From NCBI RefSeq assembly GCF_001976145.1, contig NZ_MOXD01000008.1, forward strand, positions 124,001 through 188,000: DNA of 64,000 nucleotides. Reading direction: 5' to 3'. This DNA is from Serratia oryzae. GTDB lineage: Bacteria; Pseudomonadota; Gammaproteobacteria; Enterobacterales; Enterobacteriaceae. A model generated the notes under the pieces. It worked only from the letters and a program-made list of their open reading frames with translations, did no database searches and was not told where the DNA came from. Within the stretch, counting starts at the first letter, position 1. The number at the start of each line of letters is the position of its first letter. Shown piece after piece: positions 41,520-51,896 of the stretch. Made by a program: the position numbers and the translations under genes.

Positions 41520-42851
41520 ATGTTAAACAGTATTTTACTGATTCTTTTTCTGATTGCGGTGAGTGCGTTTTTCTCACTTTCAGAAATTTCTCTGGCTGCA
41601 TCACGCAAGATCAAGCTCAAGCTGATGGCCGACGAAGGTAACGTCAATGCCGCCAGAGTGCTTAAACTGCAGGAAACGCCCGGTATCTTCTTTACCGTGG
41701 TGCAAATCGGCCTTAACGCCGTGGCCATCCTGGGCGGTATCGTCGGCGATGCGGCCTTTTCCCCCACCTTCAAAGTGTTATTCGATCGTTTTCTGCCGCC
41801 GGAACTGTCGGAGCAAATCAGCTTCATGTGTTCGTTTGTGCTGGTGACCAGTCTGTTCATTCTGTTCGCGGATTTAACCCCGAAGCGCATCGGTATGATT
41901 GCACCAGAGACGGTCGCCGTCCGGATCATCAACCCGATGCGTTTCTCGATCATGATCTGTCGGCCGCTGGTGTGGTTCTTCAACGGCATGGCTAACCTGA
42001 TCTTCCGTCTATTCAAACTGCCGATGGTGCGTAAAGACGACATTACCTCTGATGATATTTATGCCGTGGTGGAGGCGGGTGCGCTGGCCGGGGTGCTGCG
42101 CAAGCAGGAGCATGAGCTGATTGAAAACGTGTTTGAACTGGAATCACGCACGGTGCCGTCGTCGATGACCTCCCGTGAAAGCGTGATCTATTTCGATTTA
42201 CGTGAAAGCGAAGACAGCATCAAAGAGAAGATTTCCACCCACCCACACTCCAAATTCCTGGTGTGTGATGGCCACATTGATCAGGTGGTCGGCTATGTCG
42301 ACTCCAAAGACCTTCTGAACCGCGTGTTGGGCAACCAGAGCCTGGTGCTGAGCAGCGGTGTGCAGATCCGCTCAGCACTGATCGTACCGGATACCTTAAC
42401 CCTGTCAGAAGCGCTGGAAAGCTTTAAAACCGCAGGGGAAGACTTTGCGGTGATCCTCAACGAATATGCGCTGGTGGTAGGCATCATTACCCTGAACGAT
42501 GTGATGACCACGCTGATGGGCGATCTGGTCGGCCAAGGGCAGGAAGAACAGATTGTGGCACGCGATGAGAACTCATGGCTGATTGAAGGCGGCACGCCGA
42601 TCGATGACGTGATGCGCGTACTGCACATTGATGAATTCCCGCAGGCCGGTAATTATGAAACCATCGGTGGATTTATGATGTACATGCTGCGCAAAATCCC
42701 CAAACGCACCGATTTCGTCAAGTATGCGGGTTACAAGTTTGAAGTGGTGGATATTGATAGCTACAAGATTGACCAGCTACTGGTCACTCGCCTGAGTGAC
42801 AAACCCACCACCCTGCTGCCGAAAACCCCGGATGAATCCCCTCAGGCCTAA
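41520..42851 (+). CDS. ytfL: CNNM/DUF21-CBS membrane protein YtfL (PaeA-type polyamine exporter)
   Basis: 443 residues (E. coli 447). The N-terminal DUF21 membrane domain has four hydrophobic segments within 1-150; a CBS pair (about 200-330) and a C-terminal CorC/HlyC domain (about 345-425) follow. E. coli YtfL has been reported as PaeA, a cadaverine/putrescine exporter; transfer of that role is by similarity. An ERIC element lies directly upstream and may become part of its leader. Confidence 0.93.
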   Translation: MLNSILLILFLIAVSAFFSLSEISLAASRKIKLKLMADEGNVNAARVLKLQETPGIFFTVVQIGLNAVAILGGIVGDAAFSPTFKVLFDRFLPPELSEQISFMCSFVLVTSLFILFADLTPKRIGMIAPETVAVRIINPMRFSIMICRPLVWFFNGMANLIFRLFKLPMVRKDDITSDDIYAVVEAGALAGVLRKQEHELIENVFELESRTVPSSMTSRESVIYFDLRESEDSIKEKISTHPHSKFLVCDGHIDQVVGYVDSKDLLNRVLGNQSLVLSSGVQIRSALIVPDTLTLSEALESFKTAGEDFAVILNEYALVVGIITLNDVMTTLMGDLVGQGQEEQIVARDENSWLIEGGTPIDDVMRVLHIDEFPQAGNYETIGGFMMYMLRKIPKRTDFVKYAGYKFEVVDIDSYKIDQLLVTRLSDKPTTLLPKTPDESPQA

Positions 42852-42873
42852 GTGACCGGCACCAGAAACATCA

Positions 42874-42893
42874 GCGGCCCCGATTGGGGCCGC
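42874..42893. terminator. ytfL terminator
   Basis: GCGGCCCC/GGGGCCGC, an 8-bp stem with a 4-nt loop, followed by AATTATTTG. Lies 22 bp after ytfL and before the convergent ytfK. Confidence 0.7.
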
Positions 42894-42949
42894 AATTATT
42901 TGCAGGTTTACTCCTCAATACCGGCTTGCAAGACGCCGGGGATAGCGTA

Positions 42950-43156
42950 TCAACCCATTTCGGCTTGCAGTAGCAACACCTGACGGTTGACCTCTGACAT
43001 CACGCTGAAATGGCGTTTGTCACGCACCTTCGGTATCAGAATTTTGCCTTTGTCGAATTCGAATGCCCCTACATCTTTGATGTACAACCGCCCTCGGAAC
43101 AGGGTTTTTACATATTTCGCCACTTTCAGTGGGTTATAACGCTGGAAGATTCTCAT
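42950..43156 (-). CDS. ytfK: YtfK, DUF1107 stringent-response factor
   Basis: 68 residues, the same length and nearly the same sequence as E. coli YtfK ([38 protein letters not shown]). In E. coli YtfK is reported to bind SpoT and raise ppGpp synthesis under phosphate or fatty-acid starvation. Sits between ytfL and ytfJ, the E. coli order. Confidence 0.95.
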   Translation of the reverse strand: MRIFQRYNPLKVAKYVKTLFRGRLYIKDVGAFEFDKGKILIPKVRDKRHFSVMSEVNRQVLLLQAEMG

Positions 43157-43484
43157 TGTTTTACTCTCCTCCCATTGGAGCTCTACGTTCAGCGAGCCGC
43201 AAAGCGGCGGCCTCGAAACCTGAAACGCAACTTATACTTGCTGTCTAGTAGACCTAGTAAAGACTATTTTGTTCCACTCCGCCTGGTTTTCTGCCTGGAT
43301 TTACACTTTTTGACAGAATTGTATGGAATTATTTATGGTTTTTTCAGTATAACCATTCAAAAAACGCATGATAGGAACCAGAAGGGAAAACTGCGATCCG
43401 GCTAACAGGACAGACCTCTGACGACCACCTATGCTTTAGGCACCTGCGTATCATTGATAATAATTTCCCCTTTCAGGAGAAAGC
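43157..43484. other. ytfK-ytfJ divergent intergenic region
   Basis: 328 bp holding the promoters of ytfK (minus) and ytfJ (plus). A ribosome-binding AGGAG precedes ytfJ. AGCCGCAAAGCGGCGGCC forms small GC hairpins near 43195-43212. No gene is supported. Confidence 0.4.
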
Positions 43485-44039
43485 ATGAAAAAGAGTAGCC
43501 TGCTGATAATATCGCTGCTGTTAGCCCCAATGCTGGCCTCAGCACACAATTTCCAGCTCCAACAGCGCCTCGCCCCTATCGGCGTCAGCGACAAAGGTGA
43601 GTTGGATTACGATAACGATAAGTTTAGCTATAAAAACTGGAATAGCGCGCAGCTCAGTGGAAAAGTCCGTGTCGTCCAGCATATTGCTGGACGCACCTCT
43701 GCCAAGGATCTGAACGATCCGCTGATTGAAGCCATCAAGGCCGCTAAGCTACCGCACGATCGTTACCAGACGACGACCATCGTTAATACCGACGATGCCA
43801 TCATCGGTACCGCCATGTTTGTGCGCAACAGTATTGAAGACAGCAAAAAAACCTTCCCATGGTCGCAGTTTATTGTCGATAGCAATGGCATCGTCAAAAA
43901 AGCCTGGGATCTGCAGCCGAAGGGCTCAGCGATTGTGGTGCTGGATCACGAGGGCAAGATCCAGTTTGCCAAAGATGGCGCGCTGACGCCGCAAGAGGTG
44001 CAGCAGGTGATAACGATGCTGCACCAGTTGCTGAAATAA
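43485..44039 (+). CDS. ytfJ: YtfJ, thioredoxin-fold periplasmic protein
   Basis: A 184-residue secreted protein, signal peptide 1-20 (ends LASA-HN). The mature part resembles the thioredoxin/AhpC fold but contains no CxxC, so a redox role is doubtful; function unknown in E. coli as well. Conserved stretches VRVVQHIAGRTSAKDLNDPL and FPWSQFIVDSNG. Confidence 0.93.
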   Translation: MKKSSLLIISLLLAPMLASAHNFQLQQRLAPIGVSDKGELDYDNDKFSYKNWNSAQLSGKVRVVQHIAGRTSAKDLNDPLIEAIKAAKLPHDRYQTTTIVNTDDAIIGTAMFVRNSIEDSKKTFPWSQFIVDSNGIVKKAWDLQPKGSAIVVLDHEGKIQFAKDGALTPQEVQQVITMLHQLLK

Positions 44040-44077
44040 CAGGTAGGAGCCCCGCCGTGGTCGTTGGCGGGGCAGTG

Positions 44078-44818
44078 CTAAAACAGCGAAACCCGGAAGC
44101 CGGGGTTAAGAAAAGACTCACGCGGTGTATACAGCAGCGGCTTGCCCTGCCAATCGTGGATTTGTGCCCCGGCAGCCACCGCCACCGCATGCCCTGCCGC
44201 AGTGTCCCAGATATTGGTTGGCCCAAAGCGCGGATAAAGCTGCGCTTTGCCTTCGGCCACCAGGCAAAACTTCAGCGATGATCCCACCGCCACCGTATGG
44301 TGCTCTCCCAACTGCTTCAGGTAATCTTTTAATTCATCGTCGCTATGGGAACGGCTGATCACCACCAGAGGCGGCTGCGCGTTTCTGACGCCGATCGCAC
44401 GGCGTTGACCATGCTCTTCCTTCCAGGCTTTACCGCGTTCGGCCAGATACAAAACATCCATTGCAGGCGCATACACCACGCCCATCACCGCTTCCCCCTC
44501 TTCGATCAGGGCAATATTGACCGTAAACTCGTCGTTGCGGTGCAGGAACTCTTTGGTGCCATCCAGGGGATCGACCAACCAGTAGCGCGTCCAGTGGCGA
44601 CGCACGTCCCAAGCGGGTGGATCCTCTTCCGACAGCAGCGGTATGCCCGGCGTCAGCGCGGCCAAACCCCGTTGGATAATATGATGCGCGGCCAGATCGG
44701 CGGCGGTAACCGGTGAATCATCTTTTTTTTGTGCAACATCAAGTGGTTGTGCACCGCTGTACACCGCCATAATCGCCGCCCCCGCCTCGCGGGACAACTG
44801 GCAAATTTGCTCTAACAT
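44078..44818 (-). CDS. cysQ: 3'(2'),5'-bisphosphate nucleotidase CysQ
   Basis: Hydrolyses PAP from sulfate assimilation; inositol-monophosphatase superfamily. The start is the ATG at 44818: 246 residues as in E. coli, with AGAGG 6 nt upstream of this ATG and only 3 nt from the adjacent ATG at 44821. Metal sites: EED at 64-66 and DPLDGT at 83-88, with WDTAAGHAV near 206. Divergent from cpdB, its usual neighbour. Confidence 0.97.
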   Translation of the reverse strand: MLEQICQLSREAGAAIMAVYSGAQPLDVAQKKDDSPVTAADLAAHHIIQRGLAALTPGIPLLSEEDPPAWDVRRHWTRYWLVDPLDGTKEFLHRNDEFTVNIALIEEGEAVMGVVYAPAMDVLYLAERGKAWKEEHGQRRAIGVRNAQPPLVVISRSHSDDELKDYLKQLGEHHTVAVGSSLKFCLVAEGKAQLYPRFGPTNIWDTAAGHAVAVAAGAQIHDWQGKPLLYTPRESFLNPGFRVSLF

Positions 44819-45071
44819 CATCCACCTCTGAAACTCAGTTTCTCGGGAAATCCCCATGGCTATAGCTAGCAGCCTAGTTTTTTTTCTATCGAATATCCAT
44901 CCCAACCACTTAACTCGCGGTATTTCCTCAAGTCTTACGGGTCACAACTTTGCACTTCGCTGCGTTACATTCGGCAATTTTCTGCCAAACTTCACAGTTT
45001 GATGATACACCCAATGATAATTACATATTCCTTTGCGATACCTCTCGAATATTAATGGAATGGAGACAGCC

Positions 45072-47024
45072 ATGATAAAACGGCCATTAAAATTATCCGC
45101 CCTGGCTCTGCTGGTTTGCGCTTCCGCACAGGCCGCAACGGTCGATTTACGCGTGCTGGAAACCACCGACCTGCACAGCAACATGATGGACTTTGACTAC
45201 TACAAGGATAAACCCACCGACAAATTCGGCCTGGTGCGCACCGCCAGCCTGATCCAGCAAGCACGGCAGCAGGTAACCAACAGCGTGCTGGTGGACAACG
45301 GCGATCTGATCCAAGGCAGCCCGCTGGCCGACTACATGTCTGCCAAAGGCTTAAAACCTGGCGATATTCATCCGGTTTATAAGGCCATGAACACCCTGGA
45401 TTACGCGGTGGGCAATATCGGTAACCATGAGTTCAACTACGGCCTCGATTACCTGAAGAACGCCCTCGCTGGTGCTAAATTCCCCTACGTCAATGCCAAC
45501 GTCATTGACGCAGCAACGCAAAAACCGTTGTTCACGCCCTACATCATTGTTGATACCCCCGTGAAAGACCGTGATGGCAAAGCACATACCTTACGCATCG
45601 GCTATATCGGCTTTGTTCCGCCGCAAATCCTGAGCTGGGATAAGGTCAATCTGCAAGGCAAGGTCAGCGTCAACGACATCACCGAAACCGCCAAACGCTA
45701 TGTCCCTGAGATGCGCCAGCAAGGGGCCGATCTGGTGGTCGCCATTCCCCATTCAGGCCTTTCCAGCGAGCCTTATAAGGCCATGGCAGAGAACTCGGTG
45801 TATTACCTCAGCCAGGTGCCGGGTATCGATGCCATCATGTTTGGCCATGCCCACGCGGTATTCCCGAGCCAGGATTTCGCCAAGATTCAGGGGGCTGACA
45901 TCGATAAAGGCCTGCTGAACGGCGTGCCAGCGGTGATGCCAGGCCAGTGGGGCGATCACCTTGGCGTGGTGGACCTGCAACTGAATAACGACAGCGGCCG
46001 TTGGCAGGTCACTTCCGCCAAGGCAGAAGCCAGACCGATCTACGATAAAGAGAATAAAAAGTCGCTCGTGGCAGAAGATGCCGATCTGGTGAAAATTTTG
46101 GAGCAGGATCATAAAGCCACGCGCGAATTCGTCAGCAAGCCGATTGGCAAGTCCGACGGCAATATGTACAGCTATCTGGCACTGGTACAGGACGATCCGA
46201 CGGTGCAGATCGTCAACAACGCGCAAAAAGCGTATGTCGAACACTACATTCAGGGCGATCCGGATCTGGCGGATCTGCCGGTCCTCTCCGCTGCAGCTCC
46301 GTTTAAAGTCGGCGGGCGCAAGAACGATCCCGCCAGCTTTGTCGAAGTGGAGCAAGGCCAGCTCACCTTCCGTAACGCCGCCGATCTTTATCTCTACCCG
46401 AATACCTTAGCGGTGGTCAAAGCCAGCGGGCAAGAGGTGAAAGAGTGGCTGGAGTGTTCCGCCGGGCAGTTCAATCAGATCGATCTCAACAGCAGTAAAG
46501 CGCAGGCGCTGATTAATTGGGATGGGTTCCGCACCTATAATTTCGATGTCATCGACGGGGTGAATTATCAGATCGACGTCAGCCAACCGGCGCGCTATGA
46601 CGGTGAATGCACGCTGATCAACGACAAAGCACAGCGTATCACCCACCTGACCTTCAAAGGTAAACCGATCGATCCGCAGGCGACCTTCCTGGTGGCGACC
46701 AACAACTATCGCGCCTACGGCGGTAAGTTTGCCGGAACCGGCGATCGCCATATCGCCTTTGCCGCACCGGATGAAAACCGTGCAATACTGGCGGCCTATA
46801 TCAGCGCAGAAACCCAGAAACACGGCGCGGTCCACCCACAGGCGGATAATAACTGGCGTCTGGCCACGTTGCGCAGCGCGCAACCGCTGGATATCCGTTT
46901 TGAAACCTCACCCAGTGAGAAAGCCGCCGCATTTATCAAAGAGCATGCGCAGTACCCGATGACGTCGGCGGGTAGTGATAGTCTCGGCTTCGCCGTTTAT
47001 CAGATTGATTTATTGCAGAAGTAA
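45072..47024 (+). CDS. cpdB: 2',3'-cyclic-nucleotide 2'-phosphodiesterase/3'-nucleotidase CpdB
   Basis: Periplasmic enzyme that salvages nucleotides released by RNA breakdown. The start is the ATG at 45072 (GGAG 6 nt upstream), giving 650 residues with a signal peptide ending SAQAA. N-terminal metallophosphatase domain with [27 protein letters not shown] and [10 protein letters not shown]-terminal nucleotidase domain with NNYRAYGG and the aromatic substrate residues. The 13 upstream codons are leader. Confidence 0.97.
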   Translation: MIKRPLKLSALALLVCASAQAATVDLRVLETTDLHSNMMDFDYYKDKPTDKFGLVRTASLIQQARQQVTNSVLVDNGDLIQGSPLADYMSAKGLKPGDIHPVYKAMNTLDYAVGNIGNHEFNYGLDYLKNALAGAKFPYVNANVIDAATQKPLFTPYIIVDTPVKDRDGKAHTLRIGYIGFVPPQILSWDKVNLQGKVSVNDITETAKRYVPEMRQQGADLVVAIPHSGLSSEPYKAMAENSVYYLSQVPGIDAIMFGHAHAVFPSQDFAKIQGADIDKGLLNGVPAVMPGQWGDHLGVVDLQLNNDSGRWQVTSAKAEARPIYDKENKKSLVAEDADLVKILEQDHKATREFVSKPIGKSDGNMYSYLALVQDDPTVQIVNNAQKAYVEHYIQGDPDLADLPVLSAAAPFKVGGRKNDPASFVEVEQGQLTFRNAADLYLYPNTLAVVKASGQEVKEWLECSAGQFNQIDLNSSKAQALINWDGFRTYNFDVIDGVNYQIDVSQPARYDGECTLINDKAQRITHLTFKGKPIDPQATFLVATNNYRAYGGKFAGTGDRHIAFAAPDENRAILAAYISAETQKHGAVHPQADNNWRLATLRSAQPLDIRFETSPSEKAAAFIKEHAQYPMTSAGSDSLGFAVYQIDLLQK

Positions 47025-47028
47025 AACG

Positions 47029-47056
47029 AACAGGGCGCCATGAGTGGCGCCCTGTT
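47029..47056. terminator. Bidirectional terminator cpdB/fklB
   Basis: AACAGGGCGCCA/TGGCGCCCTGTT, a perfect 12-bp stem with a TGAG loop between convergent genes. T-richness is better on the fklB side (CGTTTTAC). Confidence 0.75.
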
Positions 47057-47068
47057 ATGCAGCATGAC

Positions 47069-47689
47069 TTACAGAATTTCCAGCAACTCGACCTCAAAGA
47101 TCAGCGCGCTGAATGGCGGGATAGATGCGCCAGCGCCACGCTCACCGTAGGCCAGATCGTGCGGAATATACAGCTGCCATTTGGAACCGACGGGCATCAG
47201 CGTCAGCGCCTCGATCCAGCCGGGGATCACGCCGCTAACCGGGAATTCCGCCGGTTGGCCACGCTCAACAGAGCTGTCGAAAACGTCACCGTTAATCAGG
47301 CGGCCAGTGTAATGCACACGTACGCGATCCTGGCGGGATGGGATTGGGCCATTACCCTGTTCCAGCACGGAAAACTGCAGGCCAGATTCGGTTAACGTCA
47401 CATCATCACGCTTGGCGTTATCTTCCAGGAAGCGCTGGCCTTCAACGGCCATCGCCTGCTGACGCTCACGACGCACGGCATCCGCACGTTCATGGATCTC
47501 ACGCAGTGCGCGATGCACCACATCAACCGGAACCGCCGGGGCATTCCCTTCCAGCGCATCACTCAGGCCCGCCAGCAACGCTTCCGGTTGTAAACCTTCC
47601 AGACCGGATTCTTGCAACTGCTGGCCGACCTGTAAACCAATCCCGTAGCTTGCTTGCGCTTCAACGCTGTCAAAAGAAGGGGTTGTCAT
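47069..47689 (-). CDS. fklB: FKBP-type peptidyl-prolyl isomerase FklB (FKBP22)
   Basis: 206 residues from the ATG at 47689, the E. coli length; 19 upstream codons are not conserved. N-terminal helical dimerisation domain ([20 protein letters not shown]) and C-terminal FKBP domain with [26 protein letters not shown] and [13 protein letters not shown]. No signal peptide, so probably cytoplasmic. Confidence 0.97.
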   Translation of the reverse strand: MTTPSFDSVEAQASYGIGLQVGQQLQESGLEGLQPEALLAGLSDALEGNAPAVPVDVVHRALREIHERADAVRRERQQAMAVEGQRFLEDNAKRDDVTLTESGLQFSVLEQGNGPIPSRQDRVRVHYTGRLINGDVFDSSVERGQPAEFPVSGVIPGWIEALTLMPVGSKWQLYIPHDLAYGERGAGASIPPFSALIFEVELLEIL

Positions 47690-47894
47690 TGGGATTTTTC
47701 CTTTAGTCTCTAAAAAGTCGAAAGTGCAGCATAACAGCGCCGCCAAGCCGGGTAAAATCTTGTGTCGAGAATGATGACTTTTGTCGTGGAAAAAGAAACA
47801 ATAACTTTCTTTTAACGTTCTTGGTTGTTGAACCCTTCACCGCCTTCCATCTCAAACAGTTAGCGGGCTATTATATCAATCGCTTTGAAGGGTA

Positions 47895-48165
47895 TATACC
47901 CAAAATAATTCGAGTTGCTTGTAGGCGGCAACTGAGCGACAAATCGGTCTTTGACCGATTTGAACAGCGCTTGCGCTGGCCCGCAGGGTGAGCCTCTCTG
48001 AGGCTCATAACCCCCAGGAGCTTACTCAAGATCGTTCCTGGGGTGAGTGACAAATCTGCGCAAGCAGATTTGAACGCTGCTTGCAGCGGCCCCGAAGGGG
48101 CGAGGCCCAATATGGGCCGAGTAACGCAGCCAACACCCAAGCAACTTGAAGTATGAAGGGTATAC
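47895..48165. repeat. ERIC element 2 with two internal insertions (271 bp)
   Basis: ERIC ends TATACCCAAAATAATTCGAG and CTTGAAGTATGAAGGGTATA frame 271 bp instead of 127. Two blocks of about 72 bp interrupt the consensus, at about 47937-48010 and 48049-48122. They are related: both run GACAAATC, a short hairpin, GATTTGAAC, GCTTGC, a GGCCC/GGCCCC run and then AGGG. This explains most of the 537-bp gap between fklB and ytfB. Confidence 0.85.
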
Positions 48166-48226
48166 TGTTATTAACAGTAACCCATTATGTACAGTGGCAT
48201 TTTTACGCAGTTGAAGAGAGGTCACC

Positions 48227-48913
48227 ATGGGCAGAATCGCGCCCAGGAGAAGGAAAACCACCCGAGTCTACCAGCCGCTGCTGCGTAGCTGGCTGAATCT
48301 GAGCCTGCGCCTGAAACCCGGCACGGCACCAAAGACAGAACTCCCGGAAACGCCAGAAGAGACGGACTTGCAGCCACCCGCGCCAAACGGCAAAGGGCAG
48401 CAGCTCAAAGCCCTGTGGCTGAAAGTGTGGCATCTGCCGGACAGTTTCCACTGGATGGAGCCACTGCCCAATTTTCACCGCCGCTGGGTGCTCGTTTTTG
48501 GCGCCATCCTGCTGCTTGCTTTGCTATGGCCGTATTCTGACGATAACGCCCCACGCCAGTTCCCGGTGACTCTTCAAGAGAACAACATACCGTTGCAGGC
48601 GGAACTGATGGGCAATAACGCAGAACAAACGGCCACACGGCCTGAAAGTGGCAACTGGCAGCGCTATCAGATCAAACCAGGCCAGACCTTGGCGCAACTG
48701 TTTCGCGACAGCAGCCTGCCCGTGAGTGACGTGTTTGCCATGGCGCAGGTTGAAGGCAGCGATAAACCGCTCAGCAATCTCAAAGCCGGGCAGGAAGTGC
48801 GTATCGAACGTGATGCCAACGGTGTGATAACCGCGCTGTCCGTCACTGTGGCCGATAACAGCGAAGCCCTGTTCCGCCGCCAGCCCGATGGCAGCTACCG
48901 CCGCCTGCGTTAG
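48227..48913 (+). CDS. ytfB: OapA-family LysM-like cell-division protein YtfB
   Basis: 228 residues. A basic, Pro-rich cytoplasmic part (1-84), one membrane helix (about 87-102) and a periplasmic OapA/LysM-like domain (WQRYQIKPGQTLAQLFRDSS, then VFAMAQVEGSDKPLSNLKAG, RQPDGSYRRLR). E. coli YtfB binds glycans and affects division when overproduced. AGAGAGG precedes the start by 5 nt. The stop overlaps the convergent DUF488 gene by 4 nt. Confidence 0.92.
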   Translation: MGRIAPRRRKTTRVYQPLLRSWLNLSLRLKPGTAPKTELPETPEETDLQPPAPNGKGQQLKALWLKVWHLPDSFHWMEPLPNFHRRWVLVFGAILLLALLWPYSDDNAPRQFPVTLQENNIPLQAELMGNNAEQTATRPESGNWQRYQIKPGQTLAQLFRDSSLPVSDVFAMAQVEGSDKPLSNLKAGQEVRIERDANGVITALSVTVADNSEALFRRQPDGSYRRLR

Positions 48914-49269
48914 CCCCCCATCTGATCCAACAGGAAATCACGCAGTACAACGCCCTGGTTGTGCTGTGTATCCTTGCTGCCATACAACAACGTTAAGGAT
49001 GCGCCTTGCCGTAATAACGCCACCAGCGGCTGCCAGGCGTCGTTTTCTGCCAATTGCTGACGGTAACGCCGCTCGAACTCATCCCACTGGTCGGTATGCT
49101 GGTGAAACCACTGGCGCAACGCATTATCCGGTGCCACCTGCTTCAGCCAGACCACGCCCTGCAACCTTTCCTTGCTGACGCCACGCGGCCACAGCCGGTC
49201 GATCAGATAGCAATGCTCCGGTGCCGGAACGCTAAAATCATAAACTCGCTGTAGGTTGATTTCTGCCAT
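48910..49269 (-). CDS. DUF488 protein (YeaO-like)
   Basis: 119 residues from the ATG at 49269, with AGGAG 9 nt upstream. The DUF488 signature VYDFSVPAPEHCYLIDRLWPRGVSKE and WFHQHTDQWDEFERRYRQQL is clear and resembles E. coli YeaO, whose function is unknown. In E. coli no such gene stands between ytfB and rplI as I remember it, so this is an accessory or relocated gene. It overlaps the ytfB 3' end by 4 nt, tail to tail. Confidence 0.88.
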   Translation of the reverse strand: MAEINLQRVYDFSVPAPEHCYLIDRLWPRGVSKERLQGVVWLKQVAPDNALRQWFHQHTDQWDEFERRYRQQLAENDAWQPLVALLRQGASLTLLYGSKDTQHNQGVVLRDFLLDQMGG

Positions 49270-49331
49270 GTTGCGCTTCTCCTTGCCAACGGATGGCACA
49301 GAGTAGCGCGTTTTGCCCAGCGCAGAAAAGC

Positions 49332-49358
49332 AAAACGCCAGCACAAGGCTGGCGTTTT
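49332..49358. terminator. rpsF-operon terminator
   Basis: AAAACGCCAGC/GCTGGCGTTTT, an 11-bp stem with a 5-nt loop, 20 bp after rplI on the minus strand, with T-rich sequence beyond. Confidence 0.85.
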
Positions 49359-49378
49359 AACTTGGCTCACAGTCGCGA

Positions 49379-49831
49379 TTAAGCTTCTGCAACCACCACT
49401 ACATTCAGCTGTGCGAACACGTCGCTGTGTACCTGGAAGTGCACTTCGTGCTCGCCCGTGGTACGCAGAACGCCGTTCGGCAGACGAACTTCGCTCTTGG
49501 CAACTTCAACGCCTGCCGCAGTGACTGCGTCAGCGATGTCGCGGGTGCCGATAGAGCCGAACAGTTTACCTTCGTCGCCTGATTTAGACGCGATGGTGAC
49601 TGAACCCAGTTCGTTGATCTTGGTTGCGCGAGCTTCGGCAGCAGCCAGAACGTCAGCCAGTTTGGCTTCCAGTTCAGCACGGCGTGCTTCGAAGAACTCT
49701 ACGTTTTTCTTGGTAGCAGGAACAGCTTTGCCCTGTGGTACCAGGAAGTTACGGGCATAACCCGCTTTAACGCTAACTTGATCACCCAGGCTGCCCAGGT
49801 TTGCTACTTTATCAAGCAGAATAACTTGCAT
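49379..49831 (-). CDS. rplI: 50S ribosomal protein L9
   Basis: 150 residues (E. coli 149). N-terminal rRNA-binding domain [19 protein letters not shown], long connecting helix (about 41-74) and C-terminal domain. Last gene of the rpsF-priB-rpsR-rplI operon, 39 bp after rpsR. Confidence 0.98.
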   Translation of the reverse strand: MQVILLDKVANLGSLGDQVSVKAGYARNFLVPQGKAVPATKKNVEFFEARRAELEAKLADVLAAAEARATKINELGSVTIASKSGDEGKLFGSIGTRDIADAVTAAGVEVAKSEVRLPNGVLRTTGEHEVHFQVHSDVFAQLNVVVVAEA

Positions 49832-49870
49832 TACCTTATCCTCTCAAAGTCGTTAATGGACAGTGGCCGA

Positions 49871-50420
<550 letters not shown>

Positions 50421-50428
50421 AGCGGCAA

Positions 50429-50824
50429 TTACTCTTCAGAATCCCCAGCATCATCATCAGCGGTTTCGCTAGCGAAATCATCGCGGCGATCGCCACGGCG
50501 TTCGTCTTTCGCTTTAACCATTGGAGATGCTTCAGTTACCGCGTGCTTAACGCGCATAACCATGCTACGGATAACGGCGTCGTTGAAGCGGAAGTTAGTT
50601 TCCAGCTCATCGATCGCTTCCTGCGGAGCTTCAACGTTCAGCAGAACGTAGTGAGCTTTGTGCAGTTTGTTGATCGGATAAGCCAGCTGACGGCGGCCCC
50701 AGTCTTCCAGACGGTGAATCTGACCTTGCGCGTTAGTGATAGTCGCACTGTAACGCTCGATCATGCCCGGAACCTGTTCGCTTTGGTCAGGATGGACCAT
50801 AAAAACGATTTCGTAATGACGCAT
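50429..50824 (-). CDS. rpsF: 30S ribosomal protein S6
   Basis: 131 residues. [20 protein letters not shown] start and a Glu/Asp-rich tail ending DSEE, which in E. coli is extended with glutamates by RimK. First gene of the operon. Confidence 0.98.
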   Translation of the reverse strand: MRHYEIVFMVHPDQSEQVPGMIERYSATITNAQGQIHRLEDWGRRQLAYPINKLHKAHYVLLNVEAPQEAIDELETNFRFNDAVIRSMVMRVKHAVTEASPMVKAKDERRGDRRDDFASETADDDAGDSEE

Positions 50825-50918
50825 CGAATTGCTCCTTACGGATTATTCAGCCTCCTGTCAGGGTCAACCGCGGCCCATGGAAGCAAGGAACGTGTATGTG
50901 TGTGCGGCTGAAAAATGA
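50825..50918 (-). promoter_or_regulatory. rpsF leader, candidate S6:S18 autoregulatory RNA
   Basis: The 94-nt leader between the predicted start (near 50918) and rpsF contains a CCG within GGGCCGCGG, near 50864-50872. In many bacteria S6:S18 binds a CCG-bearing leader hairpin to control this operon. The hairpin itself is not unambiguous by eye. Confidence 0.35.
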
Positions 50919-50924
50919 CGCGTA

Positions 50925-50953
50925 ATCATACTGGCGCAAGGGGGGAAACTCAA
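50925..50953 (-). promoter_or_regulatory. rpsF operon promoter
   Basis: TTGAGT and TATGAT with a 17-bp spacer on the minus strand; four and five matches to the sigma-70 hexamers. Confidence 0.65.
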
Positions 50954-51042
50954 GGACAGAGTGGGATTTATTGCAGCCCTCGGGGCAAATAGCCGTATTT
51001 ACCCGTAGGAAAAGCCATATTGCCCCTCTTCCAGTGGCGAGT

Positions 51043-51795
51043 TTACAGCGAACACTGGAAAAAGGTGACCGTGGCAGCCAGCGCACCGGGCGTAATGCGA
51101 TGCCGAACGCCCGCTTCGGTAAGATAGGTTAACCGCTGGCTCAACCCGTGCAGACGCAGATCGCTGGCCAAACGCTCACTTTCCGCCGCTGGCACCACAT
51201 CATCCGCCTCTCCGTGCCAGAGCAACAGCGGCCGCCCGGCGATATTCTCCCAATGATGTTCAACGCTATAATCGGCCAGCGGCGCGATGCGTGCTGCAAA
51301 GGTGGCTTCGTCCAACGGCTGGCCTTGATCATCCAAAGGGGGATACAGCGTCTGGGCCAGCGAAGTGAAATAGCCGGATCCCATCAGGCTGGCGGCGGCC
51401 CTGATCCAAGGATAACGCGTGAACGCCCCCAATGTGGTCATAGCCCCCATCGAAGCGCCAGCCACACCGACACGCTGCCCGGCAATCAGCCCACGTTGCG
51501 CAAAACACGCGTGGAGCTCAGGCAGTTCATCGACGTTAGTTTTCAGGATCTGCCAAAAATGTGCCAACCGCCGCGCTTCGTTGCCGTCAAAACGCTCGCC
51601 GTGCATCTCGCAATCCGGCACTACCGCACGGAAACCGGCTTTTGCCAGCGCATAAGCGAAATAGGCATACACCTCTTTTGAGGAGATATAGCCGTGATAG
51701 AAAAAGACTGTCGGTAACGGTTGCTCATACTGCCCTGCAGGCACCGCGTGGATCACCGCGATATCCCCTGCACGTTCATCATGCATCTCTACCAT
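51043..51795 (-). CDS. yjfP: Alpha/beta-hydrolase esterase YjfP
   Basis: 250 residues (E. coli 249, a carboxylesterase in vitro). Nucleophile elbow GASMGAM with Ser at 115, oxyanion YHGYISS near 33-39, acid in HGEADDVVP and catalytic His in AGVRHRITP. AGGGGAG precedes the start. Confidence 0.95.
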   Translation of the reverse strand: MVEMHDERAGDIAVIHAVPAGQYEQPLPTVFFYHGYISSKEVYAYFAYALAKAGFRAVVPDCEMHGERFDGNEARRLAHFWQILKTNVDELPELHACFAQRGLIAGQRVGVAGASMGAMTTLGAFTRYPWIRAAASLMGSGYFTSLAQTLYPPLDDQGQPLDEATFAARIAPLADYSVEHHWENIAGRPLLLWHGEADDVVPAAESERLASDLRLHGLSQRLTYLTEAGVRHRITPGALAATVTFFQCSL

Positions 51796-51896
51796 TTATT
51801 CTCCCCTTAGAATCCATTGGGTGTTACCAAGCATAAAGGGTATAACAAATGATTGCGTTACACTGAATAACTGAAGCGGATTTTCCGAGGCCTGCC

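Noticed and set aside
43443-43470. AT-rich stretch TCATTGATAATAATTT before ytfJ resembling a Fur box
   Set aside because: Only about 12 of 19 positions fit the Fur consensus, and ytfJ has no known iron link.
47890-48170. CRISPR-like or tandem repeat array
   Set aside because: The repeated blocks occur only twice, contain hairpins and lie inside an ERIC framework; no spacers or cas genes.
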